Assembly (NCBI RefSeq): GCF_000313135.1
Contig: NW_004457596.1
Location: 391,977-408,976, forward strand
Length of the DNA stretch: 17,000 bases
From: Acanthamoeba castellanii str. Neff
Taxonomy: Eukaryota; Discosea; Longamoebia; Acanthamoebidae
Reading direction: 5' to 3'
The notes under the pieces are model-generated. The model was not told where the DNA came from and did no database searches. It saw nothing but the letters and a program-made list of their open reading frames with translations. Shown piece after piece: positions 1 to 7,731 of the stretch. Position 1 is the first letter of the stretch, and each line of letters starts with the position of its first letter. A program made the position numbers and the translations under genes.

Positions 1-1
1 T

Positions 2-2898
2 CCTGATCGTTTTCTTGGCCAGTTGTCGGAGAAGAGGTTCAACGAACTGTTTGAACGCGCCGCCAAGCTTGTTCTAGAAGAGGGCAAGGTACAGTTTTGG
101 TTGGCGTTGTACTTCCCACCATTGAGCTCACACATCTTTTTCTGTGATCGGAAGACCAAAGCTCAGGTCACAGCAGTCCACTTGAGCAAAGAATGGTCCG
201 CTGTTTTAGAGATGCATGAAGCACCCTCCAGCCTTGTGAAGAAGGTATGTGGCACATAAGTGTACAGCCACCAAGAGAAGATGTTGTTTGACTGAGTCAC
301 TGGCGCTCCCAGAAACGTTGGGCTCTGCACAAGCTTCAACTTGACGTGGTACATCAAACTGACAACAGCCAGACCCTGCTCATTCTGTACACTTACCTTG
401 TTTGAGAAACAGCCTGTGACTTCAGCCCTGGAGGAAGCGCAATTCTACATGCCAATCCAGAGACTCTCCATTGTTGGAGGCGTACATGCACTCCTGTTTG
501 CCCTTTTGCCTCACTCGGTCTGTCACTAACAGAGGTGTTTGCTGTTTCAGGCTCAGCTGCCCTCAGAACGAACCAAAGCCCTGCATCAATTCTTACAACA
601 GTTCCTACAATGGAGCGGGCTGAAAGAGCTTGATCTTCATGAAGCCGATCCTGCTCTGGTGCGGGCTCTTCTCAGGAGCATTGCCACTGAGCCCTTAAAG
701 GAGGGTCATCATGCTTTCAAGGTACTTAAACATGTCTCATGTTGGTTGCACTCTTTATTGGGGGCAAGAAATACTCATGCATGCTTCAGAAGCTCGATTT
801 GCGTGGGTTTGAGGTAACTGCAGAAGATGTTGACCTCATCAGGAAGATAGTTCGCTCCAGTAGGACCGAGTTCCTTGACCTGCGCGGTCATGCCATTCCA
901 GGTGACATTGCAGCATTTCTCTCTCGCCACACCCTTGTGGACTCTCTTGGTGTTACGGTACAGCTTGTCTTCTTGGCTGCTATTGGTTGGTGGAATTACT
1001 GAACTTGTATCCTTGGCAGACTGCATCAGAACAGGACGCAGTGGTCATTGCTGGACAGGGTGGCAGGCGTCTCAAGGCCCTCTACTTGGATGGGAAATGG
1101 ATCTCCTCTGCTCGGAAAGCAACATGCCCCTCTTGGTGTGTTGCTTCATTTGTGGTACGCTGCCCTTTATTTGTTTGAAACTGGGTGGAGGCTTAATTGT
1201 CTGGTCGCCAATCATGACAGGAGGGGGACCTCTCTGTGACCTCTCCAAGCTTTTGGTGTCCCTCAGTACTCGCGGAGGTATTGCCTTATCGACTGTCCTT
1301 TTTGCGTCTTGGTGACACCATTGCTCTCACGCCATTGGTACATGAGCCAAACCCTCTCCAATTTATGCATCAAGGCCTAAACACAAAAGCTTGCTTCGCC
1401 CTCCAGGTCCGGCGAGATAAACGTCTCCCAAGTCCTGGTCAGCTAGACCTTGCACCTGCTCCTCCAGACCTGGCGGAAGATCCAACAACACCTCGCCTCC
1501 TCGAGTTTCAGCGAAAGGGGACCATCCACTTTCTCATCAAGACCATGTCCGCCATTGGGCTGGAGGACCACCTGGCAGCCAGGTTCTTCTCGAAGGTCTA
1601 TTGCTGGCTTCCCTCGCATCTAACCGTGCGCGGCCTAGCCCAGGACCTGATCACCGCCGAGTACGATCAGAGGAAGGCTGCCGGCGCACTCACTGGAGGT
1701 ATGCCATCCCTCTTGTGGGTATTCATCAAGTCTTGTACTTAGTGCTCATCTCCTCTACCAACAGATGACCTTTCAGCGTCGCTCGTGGCCATTGGTTTCC
1801 AGCGGGCCGTTGTTGACAGCTTCATCGCAAGGATCAAAGACCGCGAGATCGTGCACCATCAGGGCTTGAGGAACGTCGCGTTCGATCTCATCGACTCCGG
1901 CATTCACCATTGGGCTGCCAACTACTACACCCATTCGGACGAGCCCGAAGATGGCGAGACCAAACGGAAAGGGTCGGCTGACTGCGGTGGCCGCGACCTG
2001 GGGAACGGTGGCCGAGGCCAGGGCGGTGGCCGAGGCAGCGGCCGAGGTGGTGGCCAGGGCAATGACAGCGACAATGAGGGAAGAAAGAGGAAGAGAACCA
2101 ATGCCAGGGAGGCGGCGAAGAGGAGGAGGAAGAGGAGGAGGAAGAGGAGGTCATCACCCTCTTCCACGGGACCACGTTCGAGGCTGCGAAGAGCGCCTTC
2201 CGCAGAGTCGACCTGCGCCGTGGACGCGAGAACACCGACTTTGCCATCGAGAGAGCGTTCTACCTGGGCAACAACGCTTCGCTGGCACAGAGATGGGCGG
2301 ATCAAAAAGCTGCCAGCAGGGGGTGGGACCCGGTACCAGCCTACTTGGTCTTCACGGTGAACACAAGGATGCTTGCGAAACACAGGCGGAAGGAGTTCGG
2401 CAGAGCTGACGACGAGTGGAAAAAAGTACGTTCTCGCCCACGCAGTCCCTGCCACTGGAACACCTGCTGACCGTTACCCCAGTTTGTCTTCCACAACAGA
2501 AAACCTGTGGCGACTGGGCATGGCGCCAATTACGCGGACATGTGTGAAGAAGAGGAGCAGGAAGAGTTCGATTTCGTCATTGGGCCTGCGCTCGCAAACC
2601 TCCAACTTACGGCACGCTCCAGACACACCCAGCTTTTTTGTGGCTCACGCCACTAAGCACGCTTTCCCACAGAAATGGGAAGACTGTGAAGAGATGAGCG
2701 ATGCCAGATACCCCTTCCGCCAGTATGCAGCGCTGACGCCGAGAGCCGTCGACTTTCTCAACCGGTCCCCCTGCAAGGTGCGCACCTTCCTTTCTCTCGC
2801 TTGCACTTTGGTTTGGCTTTGACTTGCTAACTTTCAGCCATCAGCTGTGCAAATGGGACACTGGCAAGTGGGTCGTGGTCGCTCAACGGCCGGCGTGA
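2..2898 (+). CDS. LRR protein with C-terminal DUF3990 ADP-ribosyltransferase-like domain (5' partial, 13 exons, two frame breaks)
   Basis: This is a multi-exon gene whose start lies left of the window. Proposed exons are 2-88, 167-244, 313-348, 413-481, 551-721, 790-957, 1020-1154, 1221-1337, 1407-1698, 1765-2425, 2483-2777 and 2845-2898; the stop is TGA 2896-2898. Introns are GT-AG and 57-78 bp, and the first eight are all phase 0, the usual pattern of LRR genes built from exon units. Introns 89-166 and 1338-1406 are multiples of three without stops, so they could be retained. The order is LRR, a helical linker, a Gly/Arg-rich and acidic tract, then the transferase fold. Two breaks occur: frame changes near 2108 (purine tract) and at the T6 run 2634-2639. 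Either the gene is decaying or these are homopolymer sequence errors. CpG use is normal, unlike the region to the right. A split into two genes near 1765-2110 cannot be excluded. Exon boundaries are inferred by eye. Confidence 0.62.
313..1406 (+). other. Leucine-rich-repeat exons of the 5' gene
   Basis: Successive short exons each carry one LRR-like strand motif: KLQLDV (313-348), IQRLSIVGG (413-481), LKELDLHEAD (551-721), KLDLRGFEV and EFLDLRGHAIPG (790-957), LKALYLDGKWI (1020-1154) and LSFLRLGD (1221-1337). LRR stacks usually form curved solenoids for protein binding, so this part probably recognises a partner. The repeats are irregular in length and lack the strict plant or ribonuclease-inhibitor consensus. 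They resemble fungal F-box/LRR-style repeats, but no F-box is visible in the part present. The intron end at 550 has a good CTAAC branch site and TTTCAG acceptor. Confidence 0.55.
2111..2150 (+). repeat. AGG/GAA purine microsatellite in coding sequence
   Basis: This is a run of AGG and GAA triplets. In one frame it encodes a poly-Glu stretch that leads straight into the ADP-ribosyltransferase domain; in the frame coming from upstream it encodes poly-Arg. The frame used upstream (Gly/Arg-rich, ending KRKR) and the one used downstream differ by one base across this tract, so slippage or a sequencing error here would explain the break. Confidence 0.75.
2111..2898 (+). other. DUF3990 / PARP-like ADP-ribosyltransferase domain
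   Basis: Reading frame 2 from about 2111 gives an acidic run, then LFHGTT, a DF...ERAFYLGNN segment, a RWA helix and, across the intron 2426-2482, DEWKKFVFHNR followed by DFVIGP and ANLQ. This order matches DUF3990 proteins, whose fold belongs to the PARP/ART superfamily: an HGT strand, a GFYLT-like strand, an EWxxFVxxNR segment and a DxVIGP strand. The His and the aromatic FY positions expected at the NAD pocket are visible. The 3' part (ALTPRAVDFLN) lies in another frame after the T6 run and continues through a good intron (2778-2844) to a short last exon ending GKWVVVAQRPA. Activity is unknown; the substrate cannot be read from sequence. Confidence 0.72.
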
Positions 2899-3132
2899 TT
2901 GAGGGCAGGGCGCTTCTTTTCCTTCCACCATCTCACTCTGTGTATGCTTGTCCTAATTTTCATCAAGCGATTTCTCGCTGTTGTGAGCTGAGCGAGCGCC
3001 TTTTCGCGCAACGGCGTCTGTGTGCACGCTTGATCAGCTTCAAAGCATCCACTCCCACGCTGTCGCCCGTGTTGTTGTCTTCACTTCGTCTTCGCAATTT
3101 TGGCAAATCATGTACACTGGAGAAAAATAAGG
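2899..3132. other. Intergenic, no gene seen
   Basis: This is the 3' flank of the LRR/DUF3990 gene. It is CpG-normal unique sequence with pyrimidine-rich stretches. I see no convincing coding exon and no clear polyadenylation motif. The open frames that cross it also cross the ACCGGT repeat cluster and show no protein-like composition. Confidence 0.5.
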
Positions 3133-3341
3133 ACCGGTCCCGGCCCGGTAAAGGCCTCCAGACCGGTTCCGCACCGGTCGGGCCTTGCCCCAAGACCGGT
3201 TTGCGGACTTGGGTTTTTTGCTCGAAGCCGGCGGGCCGGGGCGGTCCGGCACCGGTCAGGCCGCAGGCGCCACCCGGTGGAGATTTACGCACCGGCTTGA
3301 GACCGGTGCCGTGGACTTTGGAAAAAGGTCGAAGAACCGGT
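3133..3341. repeat. Cluster of ACCGGT palindromes (possible transposon terminus)
   Basis: Seven exact ACCGGT hexamers lie in 209 bp, at 3133, 3162, 3173, 3195, 3251, 3302 and 3336. Several one-off relatives (CCCGGT, ACCGGC) sit between them, and many copies are preceded by G, giving GACCGGT. Spacing is irregular, so this is not a simple tandem array. Short palindromic motifs repeated near an end are common in subterminal regions of hAT-like and other DNA transposons, where they bind transposase, but no target duplication or terminal inverted repeat was found. Function is unknown. Confidence 0.7.
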
Positions 3342-3477
3342 CCAGACCCGGTGGCGCACACTCGCGTGCTCTCGCACCAGTCTTGACCCAGTGCCCCAGG
3401 CATTTTTGAACATAAACTTCTATGTGCTGCGCAAAGTAAAAACATGATCGCCCTCGCCATCGCCGTTGCCTCGCGCA

Positions 3478-3936
3478 CTATGCACTCGACTTGTCCTTCA
3501 GAGCTACTCCACTCCATTTTAGTTTTTGGCACGCTCGCCATCGCTCGCCATCACCTCTTGCGCTACTTGCATGACTGGTCCATCTATTCAACTCTTGTGA
3601 GAGAGCATCATCAATTAGGGAGGCAAAACGCACTGTCTTCAGATACCCAATGGTGATGCTCTTGCTGAAGCTGCGTGAGTTGATTGGCGGCTTGTCCCAG
3701 AAGCAGCAGATACCCTTGCGGTTCTCAACACACCGTGCTGGGGCGTCACCACAGGTAGTGTAGAGTTTGTTGATCGTCCCCATGATGCTGTCATCAAACT
3801 TCTCAAGGACCACCCACATTCCAGACGACCCCAAGTTCAAACTTGTGGTACAGGTTTGACAAGGTGCATTCAAAGTGAACCGCAGTCCAATTCCTTGAGT
3901 GACTACTGTGATGTGCATGTACAACTGTACAACGCT
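3478..3936 (-). CDS. Ambiguous open frame, possible Cys-containing protein fragment
   Basis: An uninterrupted minus-strand frame of about 150 codons contains a WVVLEKFDDSI stretch and a Cys-rich GICCFWDKPP segment. The plus strand over 3676-3959 is also open and looks almost as protein-like, so strand and reality are uncertain. CpG is not depleted here, which groups this piece with the host-like left part and not with the repeats that begin just after it. No good ATG with context, no signal peptide and no recognised family. Confidence 0.25.
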   Translation of the reverse strand, partial: SVVQLYMHITVVTQGIGLRFTLNAPCQTCTTSLNLGSSGMWVVLEKFDDSIMGTINKLYTTCGDAPARCVENRKGICCFWDKPPINSRSFSKSITIGYLKTVRFASLIDDALSQELNRWTSHASSARGDGERWRACQKLKWSGVALKDKSSA

Positions 3937-4662
3937 AGGGGACTATATATAATATATTAATTATAACAATGAAGTGGAAGAGAACAACAAAGTGGAAGAA
4001 GGATGTACATTCAGAACCCTGTGTTGCCACCTCAGAGCTCTCATTGGTCTTGGCCTTCTTACATGCTGGCTGTGAACTTGAGCTCTGCTTCCTCACTGTA
4101 CCTTTTACCTATGACAAACAAAATCTCTTTGAGTAAACACAGCATCACGTCATCCAGATTCACATACCTCCTTTGTGGGCTGGCTTGCTGTTTTGTTCTT
4201 ATTTTGAGTTGCTTGCTTCTTGGGTGGCCCAATGGGGTTGGAGTGTGGGAATTCACTGAAGAGGGACAGGTGCTCTGTGTGTAGGAGCTGAACTTGCACC
4301 TGGTCCAGGACCTGTTCTTGCTCAAGGCCATCAATGTGCTGTTCCATCAAATGATGAGCAAAGTGAGTAAACAACTGAGAAGAAGAAGCAAGTGCAAGCA
4401 CATACATTGAAAAGGCTGCAGCCCCTCTGTTCTTCCTCTCCAGTGGAAAAAACTGGTACTGGGTGCTAACTTTTGTTCAGTTTTTTCTCAGATATTACTG
4501 TGTTGTGGCAATAAATCCTGGAATATTGTTTCACAGATTGGCACAATGAGAAAACTTCGTTTGCATTTGTTTGGGAGCTCACTGAAGTGCTCACATTCCA
4601 GGAACAAGACTATGCAAAGGGAATGGCCAAACTTCCTTTAAAAAGGCAGTACAAGAGTTATT
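3935..4662 (-). pseudogene. Broken minus-strand gene of unknown family, two exons
   Basis: The minus strand reads protein-like in one frame from 4662 to 4168, across five in-frame stops: TGA at 4593, 4581, 4533 and 4479, TAA at 4497 (first base given). A 59-bp intron (4109-4167, GTATGT...CATAG) joins it in phase 0 to a last exon 4108-3935 that ends in TAG. The encoded protein has a helical part (SMYVLALASSSQLFTHF), a Gln/Glu-rich coiled stretch (EQEQVLDQVQVQLL) and a basic, Ser-rich tail. Four of the five stops are TGA, as expected from CGA to TGA change at a methylated CpG. I recognise no family; a transposon-borne ORF or a captured host gene are both possible. The 5' end is not defined. Confidence 0.5.
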
Positions 4663-4681
4663 TTATTTCACAAAAACCAAC

Positions 4682-5410
4682 ATGAAGCCAAACAAGAAGC
4701 AGAAGACACACAACAACAAGCAGCCCATCCAATGTTGGCTCTGCAAGCTACATGTTTCTGCCAAGGAGGTGGAGGCAGCTGTTCATTACTTCAATTGTTT
4801 GGTGAAGGTCCTGCAGAGGTTCCCTGAGGAGCTAACACACTTGCTCTCTTGTCTACCAAGTCTGCCAACTGTGTTTGCTCCACCACCTGCATTCTCTTCA
4901 CCAACTGCTGCCACTCCATCAACTGCATTCTCTTTGCTGACCACCACTCTGCTGACTGTCTTCTCTTTGCTGACCACCACTCCACCAACCACCACTCCAC
5001 CAACTGTCTTCTCTTTGCTGACCACCACTCTGCCAACTGTGTTCTCTTTGCTGACTGCTGCTCTGCTGACTGTCTTCTCTTTGCTGACTGGCACTCTGCC
5101 AACCGCATTCTCTTCACCATCTGCCACCACTCTGCTGACCACATTCTCTTCGCCAACTGCCACCACTCTGCTGACTGCATTCTCTTCACCAACTGCCACC
5201 ACTACGCCAACTGATGCTCTGCCAGCTGCCACACCCCCAAGACATTCCCTGGGTACCTGCTGCATCCCAACAGTTGCACAACTGTCCATGTCATCATCAG
5301 CATCAAGAAACCTGGCAGTGGTGAAACATCAGCAACCAAATTTACGTTCTGCAGCATCTGTCACTTCAAGGAAGGAGGAGATACTCTATGAACCTATGAA
5401 GGATGGTTGA
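4682..5410 (+). CDS. C2HC-finger ORF with Thr/Pro-rich repeat domain
   Basis: An intact 242-codon frame starts at ATG 4682. Residues 18-39 place Cys18, Cys21, His35 and Cys39 in a C-x2-C-x13-H-x3-C pattern, similar to UBZ4/Rad18-type and related C2HC fingers that bind ubiquitin or nucleic acid. Residues about 70-178 are a Thr/Ser/Leu/Pro-rich repeat encoded by the minisatellite. It lies just upstream of the Harbinger-type transposase on the same strand and could be an accessory ORF of that element, but this is inference. The frame stays open although its surroundings are decayed; part of this is because the repeat unit is a multiple of three and lacks stops. Confidence 0.45.
   Translation: MKPNKKQKTHNNKQPIQCWLCKLHVSAKEVEAAVHYFNCLVKVLQRFPEELTHLLSCLPSLPTVFAPPPAFSSPTAATPSTAFSLLTTTLLTVFSLLTTTPPTTTPPTVFSLLTTTLPTVFSLLTAALLTVFSLLTGTLPTAFSSPSATTLLTTFSSPTATTLLTAFSSPTATTTPTDALPAATPPRHSLGTCCIPTVAQLSMSSSASRNLAVVKHQQPNLRSAASVTSRKEEILYEPMKDG
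4892..5212. repeat. 33-bp minisatellite (8 degenerate units)
   Basis: Units begin TTCTCTTTGCTGACC or TTCTCTTCACCAACT and are mostly 33 bp, with 36-bp variants and one 48-bp unit made by a 15-bp internal insertion (CACCAACCACCACTC-like). All lengths are multiples of three, so the array stays open on the plus strand and in two minus-strand frames. That makes open frames here weak evidence of coding. Confidence 0.85.
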
Positions 5411-5643
5411 GCAAGCTCTTGACAGTTTGTGACCCTCTTCAAGGGACCCCACAAACTGTCCACTGCAAGGGCTGCACACCTGTGGCAGCCTGCAGCAGTG
5501 ATCTGATGCTTGAGGGGGTTGTGAATTCATTCTTCCACTCCCCTGAGTGTTTGCTCCACTTCCTGAGTATGGAAAGCAGAACAGGATGGGAGAAACTAAT
5601 GAGACAGAAGAGAGGGAAGAAGAGAAAAGAACAAGAAGACTAA
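5407..5643 (+). CDS. Short frame after the C2HC ORF, possible frameshifted continuation
   Basis: A 78-codon frame begins within four bases of the end of the C2HC ORF but is shifted by one base. It contains CKGC and a SPECLLHFLSM segment and ends in a basic KRGKKRKEQED tail. It could be the displaced C-terminus of the upstream protein or the N-terminal part of the transposase region that follows. It has no ATG near its beginning and no recognised domain. Confidence 0.22.
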   Translation: MSKLLTVCDPLQGTPQTVHCKGCTPVAACSSDLMLEGVVNSFFHSPECLLHFLSMESRTGWEKLMRQKRGKKRKEQED

Positions 5644-5671
5644 TAAACACAAACAGTTTGCAGGGTTAGGG

Positions 5672-6571
5672 GATACCCAATTTGCTGCAGTTGTGGGTCT
5701 CTCCACAGTCAGGTTCCTGGAGCTGTGGCACAAACTTTAGGATCAGCTGGAAAACAACAAGAGCAATGGTAGTGGGAAGCATGATGCATGAGGATGTCAC
5801 AAGCAGCTGGGCACTAAGGACTGTCTTTTTCTTCTCTTTCTATGGTTACACCATTATCTGTGTGAGGAACTATTATCAGTTATCTTTCACATTTCCCAGT
5901 CCACTGCTTCCAGTTATCTCCACTCAACACTCAAACTTCTTTCCACATACCTTGAAGCAGCATAGCTTTTATGTTTCCCATCTCACTCCAACCGTCTCCA
6001 ATGGTCTGTTCAGCTAAATGGCTATTACCTGTCAACAATTGTGGATTGTAATGAACAGGAACACCTGAGCTGTGGCAACAAGCATGAAGCAGTGGCAATA
6101 TTCAGTGGCAAACAGGGAAGACCTACCTGGACAAAGCTCCTTACATGTTCTCCATATGGTGACATTTACTTCCTCTCTGCATCATACCAGGGCTCAAACA
6201 ATGATCCAATGGTCTATATGAAAAGAGAGAATCAGATTCATCAGTTCCTCTCCAAGAAAGAAGCTGTTGGTGGAGATGCAGCTTTTGCCTTCATCAATGA
6301 GCACCACCCAACACTCACAACCACCCTTGGAAACACAGAGAAAGATAAGGACTTCAACAAGAGGTTTGTACCAATCTGGCTTGTTGTGGAGAATGTATGT
6401 GGAGTTCTTGAGCAACGCTGGCCTATTCTGAAGAACACATTTCGCCACAACAAGGCTTGCCACAACGGGGTGTGGTCAGTCTTGGTATCCCTCCACAACT
6501 GCGACGTACAGGCAGGACGACTTGTTTTACGTGGCAATGACTTTTGGGAAAGATGGCATACCAACAGCTGA
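5672..6571 (+). pseudogene. PIF/Harbinger-like DDE transposase (DDE_Tnp_4 type), N-terminal stops
   Basis: One frame from 5672 to the TGA at 6569-6571 gives about 299 codons with three early stops (TAG 5738, TGA 5789, TAG 5963). The N-terminal half has a helix-turn-helix region (FLLFLWLHHYLCEEL, then VIFHISQSTASSYLHSTLKLL), as in HARBI1-type proteins where it precedes the catalytic domain. The DDE core is complete: Asp at 6044 (TIVDCNEQ), the GSNND motif, Asp at 6275 (GGDAAF) and Glu at 6389 (VVENVCG). After 5963 the frame is uninterrupted. These enzymes cut and paste DNA at 3-bp target sites. No terminal inverted repeats were identified. The upstream C2HC ORF may belong to the same element, in place of the usual Myb-like partner. 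Confidence 0.75.
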
Positions 6572-6572
6572 G

Positions 6573-6990
6573 ACCGCCACCAACTGCCTACCGCCACTGG
6601 AGAAGACCGCCGACCGCCGACCTCCTACCGCCGACCACCGACCGCCGACTGGAGAAGACCGCCGACCGCTGACTGGAGAAGACCGCTGACCGCCGCCCGC
6701 TAACGCCGCTGAAGAAGACAGCAACTGCTGGCCATGCTGACCGCCACCAGAGAAGACCGCCGACCGCTGACTGCCACCCGACAAGACCCAATTAGAACAG
6801 ACCAGAGAACCACACACACCACTCCAAACACACTCCACCGCACGCACCAGTCCCACGTGGCGAGGGGAGTGAGAGAGAAAGAAAGAGGAGGGTGGCAGTG
6901 GTGGTTGTACCCTCGGCTTCACACGAAGACCACCCACCGCCGACCGCTGACCGCCGCCAAGAAGAGAAGACTGTCAGCCGCTGACCGCCA
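6573..6990. repeat. C-rich CCGACCG tandem tract
   Basis: This is a degenerate tandem array of CCGCCGACC and GACTGGAGAAGACCGC-like words, starting right after the transposase stop. It is interrupted between about 6785 and 6940 by a non-repeat stretch with CA-rich and GA-rich runs, then resumes. CpG is abundant, in contrast with both flanks. The G-rich strand is the minus strand. Open frames through it are Pro/Arg or Ser/Gly-rich translations of the repeat and are not taken as genes. Confidence 0.8.
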
Positions 6991-6994
6991 ACAC

Positions 6995-7255
6995 TGCTAA
7001 AAAAAAGCCTCCGGTTTCGGCTCACTTGCCGCACACTTGGTCCCCACTTCGAAGTGGGCCAGAGCACTTTTGCCGCACTTGGGGTGAGGCGCAAGTGCGA
7101 GACAGCGCCTCCCAAGTGAGTGTGCCGGAACTGCAGCCCAGCACTTCGTGGTCACCTGATCAAGGTGAGGCAAAAGTGCGGCAAATGTGAGTGTTGAGCA
7201 AGTGCAAGGCCACACTTTGCCAACACATTGGGTGGAGACAAGGGAGATGTTATAT
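6995..7255. repeat. Palindrome-rich core between the two tracts
   Basis: This CpG-containing segment has many direct and inverted copies of CACTT, CAAGTG and GCCGCAC words. Examples are TTTTGCCGCACTT near 7069 and its near-complement AAAAGTGCGGCAAA near 7172. A perfect 16-bp palindrome, CCCACTTCGAAGTGGG, lies at 7043-7058. It starts with an A-run (AAAAAAAA). I see no coding frame and no tRNA-like A/B box, so a short non-autonomous element or a regulatory repeat is possible but unproven. Confidence 0.55.
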
Positions 7256-7282
7256 TATGGGTGAGAGAACAAGGCATGATTG

Positions 7283-7600
7283 ATGGTTGAGTAATTGGTT
7301 GTTGGCTGTTGGTTGGTGGTTGTGGTGGTTGGTGGTTGGGGGTTGGGTCGGCGGTTGGTAGTGGTGGTGGTTGGCGGTTGGCAGTTGGTAGCTGATAGGT
7401 CAGTGGTTGGTAACGATAGGTTGGTGGTTGGTAATGTGGTGGTTGGTGGTTGGCAATTGGCAAGTGCTGGTTGGGAATTGATGACCATGCAGCAGTTGGC
7501 GGTCGGCGGTCGGCGGTCGGCGGTTGGTGGTTGGTGGTTGGTGGTTGGCGGTCGCCTGTCAGTGGTTGGGGGTCAGTGACAGTTGGCGGCAGTGGGTGAT
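7283..7600. repeat. G-rich GGTTGGTGG / GGTCGGC tandem tract
   Basis: This tract is made of GGTTGGTGG, GGCGGTTGG and GGCGGTCGG words with runs such as (GGTCGGC) repeated near 7500-7530. It is the reverse-complement type of the tract at 6573-6990, so the two face each other around the palindrome-rich core. The plus strand has many closely spaced G pairs and triplets and could form G-quadruplex structures. Minus-strand open frames here are Pro/Thr/Gln repeats and are treated as artefacts. Confidence 0.8.
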
Positions 7601-7731
7601 TGGTGATTGGCATTCCTAGATACACACCCATACACACATGAGATTCACACACACATGAGATCAGAACATTGATCAATGAAGTGCAATATTACCCTCAATC
7701 AGTTTAAATTGAGCTGAGGTCATTGGAGCCT

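Noticed and set aside
1925..2455. Long minus-strand Pro/Ser-rich frame
   Set aside because: It is the complement of the Gly/Arg and AGG/GAA repeats in the plus-strand gene; the composition is a repeat artefact.
2963..3541. 192-codon minus-strand frame through the ACCGGT cluster
   Set aside because: Its protein is a Gly/Pro/Arg translation of palindromic repeats with no conserved motif or splice support.
3478..3936. Small secreted Cys-rich (killer-like) protein
   Set aside because: Only a few Cys are present, there is no signal peptide or family motif, and the opposite strand is equally open.
4892..5212. Possible CRISPR-like array of regular repeats
   Set aside because: Units abut without unique spacers and vary internally, and the context is eukaryotic; it is a minisatellite.
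4786..5289. Minus-strand frames with VSKEKTV or EWWSAKRR repeats
   Set aside because: The 33-bp repeat is a multiple of three without stops, so several frames open by chance; the plus frame has an ATG and a zinc-finger pattern.
7283..7600. Interstitial telomere repeat
   Set aside because: The GGTTGGTGG and GGTCGGC words are degenerate and do not match the TTAGGG-type telomere repeat usual in fungi.
6527..7676. Several open frames in the C-rich and G-rich tracts
   Set aside because: They are direct translations of tandem repeats (Pro/Thr/Gln or Gly/Ser/Arg) with no unique sequence.
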